A stretch of 64,000 bases of DNA from NCBI GenBank assembly GCA_963844235.1, contig CAWJNF010000006.1, positions 186,001 to 250,000 on the forward strand. Direction: 5' to 3'. The notes beneath the pieces were generated by a model. The model searched no databases, had not been told where the DNA came from, and saw only the letters and a list, made by a program, of their open reading frames with translations. Source of the stretch: CAWJNF01 sp963844235 (GTDB taxonomy: Bacteria; Actinomycetota; Thermoleophilia; Gaiellales; Gaiellaceae). A program made the translations under genes and the position numbers. Position 1 is the stretch's first letter, and each line of letters starts with the position of its first letter. This document shows, piece by piece, positions 56,785 through 64,000 of this stretch.

Positions 56785-57405
56785 ATGCGCCGGGCGCACG
56801 GGCAACCCGTTGCAGCTTCGTCGCGCGCGACCCGGTGCGCGCTCGTCGCTTTCGTCTCCCTGGTCATCTTTGCCGGAGGTGCCGCGGCCGCGAGTGCCTG
56901 CGCCCAGGACGTTATCGATGATTGGGCCGACAACGGCATCGTCGACGGAACGTACCCGGCCGAGTGCTACCAGAACGCGATCGCCGAGCTTCCCGAGGAT
57001 CTGCGCTCGTACTCGAGCGCTACCGAGGACATCAACCGCGCGCTCCAGCAGTCGCTCCTCCGAGAGGCGCCGGCGAGCACGGAGAATTCGGGAAGCTCCC
57101 CGCCGAGCACCGAGGAGAACGACTCCGGGGAGGAAGCTCCCAGCGAGGAGCCGGCCGGTGAGGGCGACGACGACGAGGCGGCCGTGTCTCCGGCGGCGAC
57201 CGAGCCCCCTCCGCCGCCGGAAGACCCGTCGGTGGCCAGCGACGACGCCGTGGCCAGCGCTGCCGGCGCAGGGCTCGGGGATGGCGGCGACACACTTCCT
57301 CTCCCCGTGATCCTCCTGCTCGTTCTCGTCGGCGTCGCGATCCTCAGTGCCGTGGCGATACTCGGGCTGCGTGGACTGAAAGAGCGGCGCGCCGGGCGAG
57401 ACTGA
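56785..57405 (+). CDS. Unrecognised exported protein with C-terminal membrane anchor
   Basis: The 206-residue product has a signal peptide (about 1-38, ending near AAAASA), a short N-terminal domain with two cysteines (SACAQDVIDDWADNG, PAECYQNAI), a long acidic Ser/Glu/Pro linker and a C-terminal membrane segment (LPVILLLVLVGVAILSAVA) with a basic end. The layout is that of a surface-anchored stalk protein. No family is recognised. Its position beside the polysaccharide genes suggests a role at the envelope. Confidence 0.7.
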   Translation: MRRAHGQPVAASSRATRCALVAFVSLVIFAGGAAAASACAQDVIDDWADNGIVDGTYPAECYQNAIAELPEDLRSYSSATEDINRALQQSLLREAPASTENSGSSPPSTEENDSGEEAPSEEPAGEGDDDEAAVSPAATEPPPPPEDPSVASDDAVASAAGAGLGDGGDTLPLPVILLLVLVGVAILSAVAILGLRGLKERRAGRD

Positions 57406-57434
57406 CGAGCGGTGCTCGGTCATGCCGCCGCCTC

Positions 57435-57561
57435 GTGGGCCGCATGAGATGCGGCCCCTACACCTGCCTCTGTTCGGTAGGGGCCGGATCTCATCCGGCC
57501 CGTTCCTCACGGGGTCATGGTCACCCGAGCTCGTTTCGGGCGGGCCAAGGCCCGCCCCTAC
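57435..57561. repeat. Three GTAGGGGC-family palindromes before the glycosyltransferase genes
   Basis: Copies are at 57435-57461 (reversed GCATCTCATGC type), 57477-57501 (GGATCTCATCC type, right end short) and 57538-57561 (GGGCCAAGGCCC type preceded by a reversed tag at 57522-57540). Three different internal types lie within 130 nt. Confidence 0.8.
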
Positions 57562-57605
57562 AACTCCCGGCGGCGCCGGCGGCACCACACTTTCCGATCA
57601 ACCAT

Positions 57606-58364
57606 CTACAGGGCGCGAAGCCGCTCAGGGTGCTTACGGGCGAAGTGCACCATTCCGGCCCAGTGCCAGAGCGTCCGCCGCGTTCGGAACCTCGAGTCGG
57701 TCATGGCCGGATAGGCGTGCTCGACGACCGCCTCCGGCACGTACCAGCGCTCCCAGCCGGCCTTTGCGGCGCGGTAGCAGAGGTCGATGTCCTCGCAGTA
57801 GAGCCGGTACCTGTCATCGAACCCGTCGAGCTCGTCGAGCATCGACCGCCGCAGCAGGAGGAACGCGCCCAGCATCCAGTCGGCCTGCACGGGCTCGGTG
57901 GGGCGAGTGTCGAGCTGGTAGTGGCTGCGCTGGTGCTCCAACGGAGGGCGTACGTGGCGGAGCGGCGTCCGGCGCACGAGCGTCCCGGACACCGTCGGAA
58001 AGGCCCGTCGCGACGGCTGCCAGCGACCGTCGGGGTAGACGAGCTGCGGGCCGGCGATGCCGCAGGCCTCGTGGCGGGACATGAACGACACGAGCGTGTC
58101 CACCGCGCCCTCGCGAGGCACGACGTCGGCGTTCGCGACGATCACGAACTCGCCGGACGTCTGACCGACGGCTGCGTTCGCGTTCGTCGCGTACCCGGCC
58201 GGGCGCTCGTTCGCCAGCACGGTCACATCGGGAGGAAGTGGCGCGGCGCTCGTCGGGGTGTTGGCGACGGCGACGATCTCGTCGACCTCGCCCGCGAGAA
58301 CCGAGACGCAGCGCTCGAGGTCTCGAGGCTGCTCGTGGGAGATGACGACGGCGGAGACACTCAT
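57606..58364 (-). CDS. Family 2 glycosyltransferase, rhamnosyltransferase-like
   Basis: The 252-residue enzyme adds sugars to a growing polysaccharide at the membrane face. It has the GT-A start SVSAVVISHEQPRDLERC, the nucleotide-metal motif region IVANADVVP, PQLVYPDGRWQPS and the acceptor-side EDIDLCYRAAKAGW. These match WbbL-like rhamnosyltransferases. ATG 58364 overlaps the upstream gene stop as ATGA. It is the last gene of the minus-strand sugar run. Confidence 0.88.
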   Translation of the reverse strand: MSVSAVVISHEQPRDLERCVSVLAGEVDEIVAVANTPTSAAPLPPDVTVLANERPAGYATNANAAVGQTSGEFVIVANADVVPREGAVDTLVSFMSRHEACGIAGPQLVYPDGRWQPSRRAFPTVSGTLVRRTPLRHVRPPLEHQRSHYQLDTRPTEPVQADWMLGAFLLLRRSMLDELDGFDDRYRLYCEDIDLCYRAAKAGWERWYVPEAVVEHAYPAMTDSRFRTRRTLWHWAGMVHFARKHPERLRAL

Positions 58365-59377
58365 GTCGCCACGACCTCGCGGTAGACGTCGAGCGTTCGC
58401 CGTGCCGCCGTCTCCCACGAGAACTGCCGGGCGCGCTCGAGCCCGGCCGCGGCGAACCGCTCGCGGTCGGCGAGCACCTCTCGGACGGCCTCGCCGAAGT
58501 ACTCGTCGGTCGCGTACAGCGCTGCGTCGCCGCCGACTTCGCGCAGTGCCGGCTCGTCGGCGCAGACGACGGGAGTGCCGGAGGCCATCGCCTCGACCAC
58601 CGGAAGACCGAAGCCCTCGAACCGGGACGGGAAGAGCAGGCATTCGGCGTCTCGATAGAGACTCGCCAGCTCGCCGTTGGTCACGTAGCCCGTGACCTTC
58701 GCGCCCCCTCGCGCCAGCTCGGCGGCGAGCACGGTGTCCTTGACCGGGCCGGCGACGACGAGGGGGAGGCCGGCAGCGCGAGCGGCCTCCGCCGCCACGA
58801 GCGGGTTCTTGCGCTGTGTGACGACGCCGACGGTGAGCGCGTAGCCGCCGCGCCGTTGGGGGGCAGGAGTGAAGATCGGGTCGACGCCGTGCGGGACGAC
58901 GACGATCTTCGTTTCCGGAAGCCCGTACACGGAGATGAGATCCCGGCGGGTGCGCTCGGAGTGGGTGAGCACCCGCGCCGCACGCGCGACCGCGGTGCGG
59001 ACCACGCGACGGAAGATCAGCACGTCCCGGCGGCGCATCAGCCCCGGCGCGAGCTCGAACGACAGGTCGGGCACCGTCACGACAGCAGGGCACGGGCACG
59101 CGACCGGCAGCGCGTAGAGCTCGTGGACGAGCGCCGGACGGAGCCGTCGGAGCAGGCGCGGCAACCCGATGCCGAGACGCGCGACCTGGCTCCGCGCCGG
59201 TAGGACGAGCGGCTCGACGCCTGCGGGCACGAGCTCCCGCGATCGGGTCACGGCGGCGATACGCAGGTCATCCGCAAGCCGCGAAAGCTCGCCGAGCAGC
59301 GCCGCCACGTAGGTCTCGTCACCGGTGCGGTGCCGGCCGAGCACGTCGGCGTCGACGACGACCAGCGGTCGGGTCAC
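58361..59377 (-). CDS. Family 4 glycosyltransferase
   Basis: The 338-residue GT-B enzyme retains the anomeric configuration of its sugar. It has LLRRLRPALVHELYALP, HSERTRRDLISVYGLP, VVVPHGVDPIF and the donor-site SRFEGFGLPVVEAMASGTPVVCA with its two glutamates. GTG 59377 overlaps the upstream gene by 4 nt. Sugar donor and acceptor are unknown. Confidence 0.88.
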   Translation of the reverse strand: MTRPLVVVDADVLGRHRTGDETYVAALLGELSRLADDLRIAAVTRSRELVPAGVEPLVLPARSQVARLGIGLPRLLRRLRPALVHELYALPVACPCPAVVTVPDLSFELAPGLMRRRDVLIFRRVVRTAVARAARVLTHSERTRRDLISVYGLPETKIVVVPHGVDPIFTPAPQRRGGYALTVGVVTQRKNPLVAAEAARAAGLPLVVAGPVKDTVLAAELARGGAKVTGYVTNGELASLYRDAECLLFPSRFEGFGLPVVEAMASGTPVVCADEPALREVGGDAALYATDEYFGEAVREVLADRERFAAAGLERARQFSWETAARRTLDVYREVVAT

Positions 59378-60469
59378 GTCTGCTCCGCGACGGCCCGGTA
59401 GACAGCCGCGGTCTGCTCGGCCGTCCGCTGCCACGTGAAGCCGCCGGCCCGTTCCAGGCCGCGCAAGCGGAGGTCGTCCCGCCGGGCGATTGCCTCTTCG
59501 AGGCCGTCCGCGATGGCGTCCGGGTCCAGCGGATCTACGGCTACGACCGCATCGCCGCCGAGCTCTCGCAAGGCGGGTGCCGTTGACGCGACGACGGGAG
59601 CGCCGCACGCCATGGCCTCGAGGACGGGAAGCCCGAAGCCCTCGTACAAGGACACATAGGCGACGCAGAGCGCGCCCCGGTACAGCGCTGCCAGCTCCTC
59701 GTCCGGCACCTCGCCGAGCCAGCGGATGTTCGGGCCGCCAACGGTCACATCGCCCCACCCGGAGGCTCCCACCACGCGAAGCTCGCAGCCGCCGAGGTTC
59801 GGCGCGCTCGAACGCCTGGACGAGGCGGTCGAGGTTCTTGCGGGGCTCGAGTGTGGCGACGGCGAGGACGTACTCGCCCGATGCTGCCGCGCCCGCGGGC
59901 GTGAACGGCGGGCCGACGCCGTTGGGAACGACGTGGACGCGCTCTTCCCGGACGCCGAGCAGCTCGACGAGCTCGTCCCGCGTGAACTCGGAGACCGCGA
60001 TGACGGCCGCGAGCGAGCGGGCCACACGCTCGAGCATGTGTGCTCCGTAGAGGCGGCTCCACCGGTTGAACGCGGCGGGAACGCGCAGCACGGCGAGGTC
60101 GTGGAAGGTCGCGACGAGCGGCATCGCCGCATGCATCGGCGCGTGAAACGTCGGGCAGTGGAGCACGTCGACGGCCTGCCGACGGGCCAGGAGCGGCAGT
60201 GCCGCCGGGTACCAGCCGACGTCACGTATCGCGGCGGTCAGGCGGCCGCTGCCCCCGAACGCGAGCTGGCGCAGCGCGACCCCTCCGACGGCCGGCAGCG
60301 CCTGCAGGAGGCCGTTGATGTAGCGCGCGGTGCCCGCGCGCGTAAGGGCGAGCGGGGAGACGTCGAAGCCGATCGTCAGCGGGGCCGTCGAGATGGTTGA
60401 TTCCGCGAGATCCGCCTCCGCCGGGGCGTCAGCTGACGCGTGGATCGTGGAATCGACCACCCAGGCCAT
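59374..60469 (-). pseudogene. Family 4 glycosyltransferase, frame broken near 59805
   Basis: The N-terminal half from ATG 60469 is intact (GFDVSPLALTRAGTARYINGL, VDVLHCPTFHAPMH, HVVPNGVGPPFTP) up to QAFERA. The C-terminal half continues in another frame as PNLGGCELRVVGASGWG to the donor motif YEGFGLPVLEAMACGAPVVAS and the stop at 59374. One base removed near 59800-59812 rejoins the frame. Everything else is as expected for a working enzyme, so an assembly indel is likely. Gene overlaps on both sides place it in the same operon. Confidence 0.8.
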
Positions 60470-62055
60470 CAGTACGCTCCGCGGCCGCTGATGACGGCCG
60501 GGATCGTCTTCGCGAGGATCACGATGTCGAGCCAGATCGACCAGCGCTCGAGGTAGTAGAAGTCGAGGCCGATGAGCTCGTCCACGCCGAGATCCGATCG
60601 ACCCGAGATCTGCCAGAGGCCGGTGATGCCCGGGAGGACGAGCGAGCGCTGGCGCTGCCACTGCTCGAGCTTCGCGTAGTCGAGCGCCGGCAGCGGGCGC
60701 GGGCCGACGAGCGTCATCTCGCCTCGCAGCACGTTGACGGCCTGGGGCACCTCGTCGAGGGAGAAGCGGCGCAGGACACGCCCGAGCCGTGTCACGCGCG
60801 GGTCGTCGCGGATCTTGAACAGAGCGCCGTTCGCTTCGTTCCTCGCGACCAGCTCGAGGCGTTGCGCAGGCGCGTCGGCGCGCATCGTCCGGAACTTCAG
60901 CATGTCGAACTCGCGCTCGTGCAGGCCGATCCGGCGATCGCGATAGAGCACCGGGCCGGGCGACGTGAGCTTGACCGCGATCGCGACGACGACCCAGATG
61001 GGTAGCCCGATCAACACCACGAGCAGGCTGACGACGACGTCGAAGCTGCGCTTGAGCAGCCAGTCGGCGCCCGCGAACACCGGCGGGCGCAGCTCGATCA
61101 GAGGGATCGAGTGCCCGGGCAGGATCTCCGCTGGTCGGCCGAGGAGCCTCGTCGCCGTCGGGGCGACGTGGACGGTCACGCCGTGGCGGTGCGCCAGATC
61201 GACCGCCTCGAGCAGACGAGCCTCGTCGAGCCCGGGCTCGGCGACGATCAGCTCGTCCAGCCGCTCGCGCGCGAGGACGTCGCCGAGGGCGCCGAGGCCG
61301 TTCGACCCGGACGTCGAGGCGGCGGGATCGAGTGCCTCCACGATCGTCCAGCGGCCGCCGCTCCCGTTTGCCGTGAGCTCCCGCTGCAGGTGCTCGAGCG
61401 CCTCACCGGTACCGACGATGGCGGCGCGGCGGGGACGGCCCCGTGCCTGCAGCGCAACCGCGACGCGGTCGTGGATCAACCGGAGGGTGACGATCAGCAC
61501 AGCTGCGATCGCGATCGACGTCGGAACGATCGCGTAGGTACGGAAATCGAAGTCGGTGCCGAGCGCGAACGCGAGCGTCAGCGCGCCGACGAGCAGGACC
61601 GAGGAGACGATCCGAGCGGTGCCCGGCCGGCGCTGGCGCGCCGCATACAGCCCGGCCTGGGCGAAGACGAGCGCGGTGACGAGCCAGAGGAATCCGAACC
61701 AGTCTGCTGCGGTCGACCAGAGCCCGTCCCACGGGGGCGTCCGTCCCAACCACACCTCGCGGAGGACGAGCGCCGCGTACACGCCGCCGGTGATGCCGGC
61801 GATGTCGACGGCGAGGAGGCTCGCCACCCGGACGCCGCGCAGCCCCAGCGCAGCGAGGTTGGCCGGAGCGAAGGCGTAGGGAACGCGGCGGCGGATGTCC
61901 GCGGCCGCCGAGCCGTTGCCGTTGCTCGGCATGCTCGCCGGAGGCGCCGGGCGCGGCTTTTCCCGCACCGGCGAGTCAACCGGCCTCCTCTCCTCCACGG
62001 GCATGGCCGCGCCGGTCCTACCCGGCGCAACGGGACGAGTAACGTCGCGCATCAC
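60469..62055 (-). CDS. Polyprenyl glycosylphosphotransferase (exopolysaccharide initiator)
   Basis: The 528-residue membrane enzyme transfers the first sugar-phosphate to the lipid carrier. It has an N-terminal tail, four membrane segments, a CoA-binding-like central domain, a fifth segment (FDVVVSLLVVLIGLPIWVVV) and the catalytic C-terminal domain with KLTSPGPVLYRDRRIGLHER, FDMLKFRTM, VTRLGRVLRRFSLDEVPQ and GPRPLP. This is the WbaP/CpsE type. Starts GTG 62055 and ATG 62052 are adjacent. The next gene start overlaps its stop as TGATG. Confidence 0.92.
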   Translation of the reverse strand: MMRDVTRPVAPGRTGAAMPVEERRPVDSPVREKPRPAPPASMPSNGNGSAAADIRRRVPYAFAPANLAALGLRGVRVASLLAVDIAGITGGVYAALVLREVWLGRTPPWDGLWSTAADWFGFLWLVTALVFAQAGLYAARQRRPGTARIVSSVLLVGALTLAFALGTDFDFRTYAIVPTSIAIAAVLIVTLRLIHDRVAVALQARGRPRRAAIVGTGEALEHLQRELTANGSGGRWTIVEALDPAASTSGSNGLGALGDVLARERLDELIVAEPGLDEARLLEAVDLAHRHGVTVHVAPTATRLLGRPAEILPGHSIPLIELRPPVFAGADWLLKRSFDVVVSLLVVLIGLPIWVVVAIAVKLTSPGPVLYRDRRIGLHEREFDMLKFRTMRADAPAQRLELVARNEANGALFKIRDDPRVTRLGRVLRRFSLDEVPQAVNVLRGEMTLVGPRPLPALDYAKLEQWQRQRSLVLPGITGLWQISGRSDLGVDELIGLDFYYLERWSIWLDIVILAKTIPAVISGRGAY

Positions 62056-62082
62056 CCGCGGCTCAGTCGTCCACGTGGACTC

Positions 62083-63261
62083 CTACCCGCCCGCGACGTC
62101 GCGAAATGCCGCAAACGATGGTTTCCTTTCGCCGGAAGCCGTGAGCAGGCCCGAGTTCCAGCGGCCGCTATCCTGCTCGTCCTTCAGCAGGAACCAGAGC
62201 ATCATGTCGATCCGTGGCGTCCGCCGCGCGATCGCGTACGCCTGCCTCAGGTAGCGCGCCTGCGTGTTCCACGAGACGCCGAAAAGCGGGTCGGGTGGAT
62301 TCGTCTGGTAGGCGTACTCGGTGATCCACAGCCGCATGCGCGGACCGTACAGCCGTGTCAGCTCTCTCAGCAGGACGTCGATGTTGCCGAGCGGTACGAC
62401 CGTGATCGAGCGAACGCGCTGGTTCGGGGCGACGTGGCCCGTCGGCGAGTACGGGTGGTGCGAGTAGACGTCGAACCGGGCGCCTGCCTTCTTCATCTCC
62501 CGGAGGAAGAGGAGTGGCGCAACCGAGTCGCGCCGGCCGTTCCCGCGAAGCTTGCCGCGCGGGTTCGTCGCGCCGCAGGCGACGGTCTCCTTGACGCCGG
62601 CGCGCGAGCCCGCGACGTGGACGCCGCTGACGACGGCGTTGCAGATGCGCGCGTAGATCGCCGGGCTGGCGATGACGTATCTGTTCCGGACCTTGCGGAA
62701 CTGCGGGAGCAGGAAGTTCGGGGCATTCGGCTCGTTCCACGCGAGCCACTTGTTGACGCGCGGCAGCAGCGACTGGCCGGGCGGCGTGAACTTGCCCGAA
62801 TAGCGCGTGGCGGCGGCAATCGCGAAATTGCGGAGGGCCGAGGACTTCGTGGGGGCGTACTTCGCGCCCTTGCCACCGTTCGCCCACCCGGGCGTGGCGA
62901 TGATCGAGAACAGCACCTCGATGTTTCGCTCGGCCGCGAGCCGCGCCGCGCGGTCGTACCCCGACCAGTCGTACGCGGGATCTTCGTGATTGGCGGCGTT
63001 CGCCGGTCGCGTCCTCGCGACCCGGTCCCAGTACATGTTCAGGCGCAGCGTGTCGACGCCGAGCTCCTGGAGCATGTCGAAGCCCGACGTGTCGTTCGAG
63101 TAGAGCGTGCTCGCCTCGTCGTAGATCCCGACTTTGCTGCCCGGCGCTGCCCCGGCCGTGGTCGCGGCCGCGAGCGTGACCAGGGTGAAACCGAGGAGCA
63201 GGAAGATCCTCACAGCCGTCCGAGGATAGAGCACGCGTTGTGGGCCAGAGGCGATATGCAC
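62083..63261 (-). CDS. Secreted glycoside hydrolase, clan GH-A type
   Basis: The 392-residue product has a signal peptide (after about residue 17, ending near TAGAAP) and a TIM-barrel glycosidase domain. The acid/base glutamate is in KWLAWNEPNAP and the nucleophile glutamate is in RLWITEYAYQ, the GH-A clan pattern (GH39/GH5-like). Other blocks are DTLRLNMYWDRVA and VYSHHPYSPTG. It may trim or process the polysaccharide. GTG 63213 (VRIFLLLGF) is a plausible later start. Confidence 0.82.
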   Translation of the reverse strand: MHIASGPQRVLYPRTAVRIFLLLGFTLVTLAAATTAGAAPGSKVGIYDEASTLYSNDTSGFDMLQELGVDTLRLNMYWDRVARTRPANAANHEDPAYDWSGYDRAARLAAERNIEVLFSIIATPGWANGGKGAKYAPTKSSALRNFAIAAATRYSGKFTPPGQSLLPRVNKWLAWNEPNAPNFLLPQFRKVRNRYVIASPAIYARICNAVVSGVHVAGSRAGVKETVACGATNPRGKLRGNGRRDSVAPLLFLREMKKAGARFDVYSHHPYSPTGHVAPNQRVRSITVVPLGNIDVLLRELTRLYGPRMRLWITEYAYQTNPPDPLFGVSWNTQARYLRQAYAIARRTPRIDMMLWFLLKDEQDSGRWNSGLLTASGERKPSFAAFRDVAGG

Positions 63262-63412
63262 GCAATCCTCAAGATGTTCTTACAGTTGCCTTTCCTGCGC
63301 TAGACGAGGACAGCCCGCAGACTCGGCGCGCGTTTGCTCGTGTGGTCGCGACGGGCGCCGATTCCCTAGCCGGGAGACTACGCGCTCAGCTGCAGCCGTG
63401 GCATGAGCTCGG
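63262..63412. other. Short intergenic stretch upstream of the hydrolase gene
   Basis: About 150 nt without a gene. No clear promoter or palindrome is seen, though it must hold the hydrolase start signals. Confidence 0.4.
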
Positions 63413-63936
63413 CTAGCAAGGCAAATCGCGATCGCGCGGCGAGACGTTCGCCGTCGTCTGTGGCCAGGGGATCCCGAGATCGGGATCGTCCCAACGGCAG
63501 CCGAGCTCGTCAGCGGGGTCGAAGTAGTGGGTGACGGCGTAGACGTGAATCGCGTGCTCGGGAAAGAAGAAGCCGTGCGCGACGCCGTGCGGAATCGACG
63601 CCGCCACGGGTGCTCCGCGCTCAGCTCGAGACAGCACGAGGACGAGACGTGTCCCGGGCGGAGGTCGGCCAATCCGAGCACAAGCCGGCCGCTCGCGACG
63701 GTGAGGTAGTCGTCGTGACGAACGTGCACGTGCACACCGCGAAGCACGCCGGCCTAGGAGGAAACGACGTTCCATTGGATCGGCGTGACCGCGGTTGGCC
63801 AGCATTCGCGGAAGAGCTCGGTGAAGACGCCACGGTCGTCGGCATGCGGCGTCAGCGCTGTGAGCACTACTCCCTCGGGGAGAACCCCGGAGATTTCGAC
63901 GCCGAGCGGCGCCAGCTGCTCGGGCCTTGCGATCAC
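63413..63936 (-). pseudogene. dTDP-4-dehydrorhamnose 3,5-epimerase-like, broken
   Basis: The sequence starts at about GTG 63936 and reads HADDRGVFTELFRE and PIQWNVVSS. It then meets an in-frame TAG (63754-63756) and continues in the same frame as AGVLRGVHVHVRHDDYLTV. Near 63615 it shifts frame once more to PVAASIPHGVAHGFFFPEHAIHVY. These are RmlC-family cupin blocks in correct order. One stop plus one shift make this the strongest pseudogene candidate in the window, though errors are possible. The upstream frame also stays open to the window edge (ELIAEAHDLIALPEAS), so another gene may end here. Confidence 0.72.
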
Positions 63937-64000
63937 GGGCGGATCCTGAAGGGACGCTTCGGGCAACGCGATGAGGTCGTGCGCCTCCGCGATGAGCTCG

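Noticed and set aside
63748..63756. In-frame TAG as a recoded codon in the RmlC-like gene
   Set aside because: A frameshift further on in the same gene and the lack of any recoding signal make mutation or error more likely.

Overview
The window is high-GC bacterial chromosome from an actinomycete-type organism. The best guess is a deep Actinomycetota lineage such as Thermoleophilia/Gaiellales, which is an inference from gene content only. Pointers are the fhaA-fhaB-pstP-rodA-pbpA-pknB signalling and cell-wall block, a PdtaS/PdtaR pair, F420-type enzymes (LLM and Ddn families), zwf-opcA, the bifunctional dCTP deaminase, and many genes that look leaderless (a TANNNT box 6-8 nt before the start codon). 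No rRNA, tRNA, CRISPR array, phage or transposase gene was seen.

Layout. 1-1281: two unrecognised genes, the first cut by the window edge. 1403-6487: CtpE-like P-type ATPase, then sufS-sufU-Rieske and an O-methyltransferase. 6488-6817: a gene-free stretch with a possible structured small RNA. 6818-9632: an NAD(P)-binding epimerase-like protein and dcd on the minus strand, divergent from a class III aminotransferase. 9758-20123: minus-strand block running kinase, fhaA, fhaB, pstP, rodA/ftsW, pbpA, pknB, ddl, for phospho-control of growth and peptidoglycan synthesis. 20221-23997: membrane protein, DUF4446, HNH nuclease, glnA. 24045-28699: PdtaS/PdtaR-like pair, LLM oxidoreductase, PH-like protein, rhomboid. 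28722-37558: broken DUF488 gene, transhydrogenase, then the pentose-phosphate run tkt-tal-zwf-opcA and a stand-alone LigD-type polymerase domain. 37832-44290: ctaG, then an ArsR-methyltransferase regulator with metF and metH. 44466-49319: Usp-like protein and minus-strand ctaC-ctaD-ctaB plus a 38-residue membrane protein. 49564-54683: mixed accessory genes, two of them frame-broken, and a SnoaL-tailed ECF sigma factor. 54764-63966: a surface-polysaccharide locus (O-antigen-ligase-like protein, three glycosyltransferases, glycosylphosphotransferase, glycoside hydrolase, broken RmlC-like gene).

The most unusual content is repetitive. At least 23 palindromes with GTAGGGGC/GCCCCTAC arms lie between genes. 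One is inside the ddl reading frame, two supply stop codons and one supplies a likely -10 box. There are also three foldback or MITE-like elements (15752-15861, 44298-44468, 49362-49524) and a partial relative (37722-37781). No gene that would move them is present here.

Six coding regions have single-base frame breaks or an in-frame stop. Several join perfectly when one base is removed, so indel errors in the assembly are as likely as true pseudogenes. Function calls rest on sequence motifs read by eye; no database search was possible.
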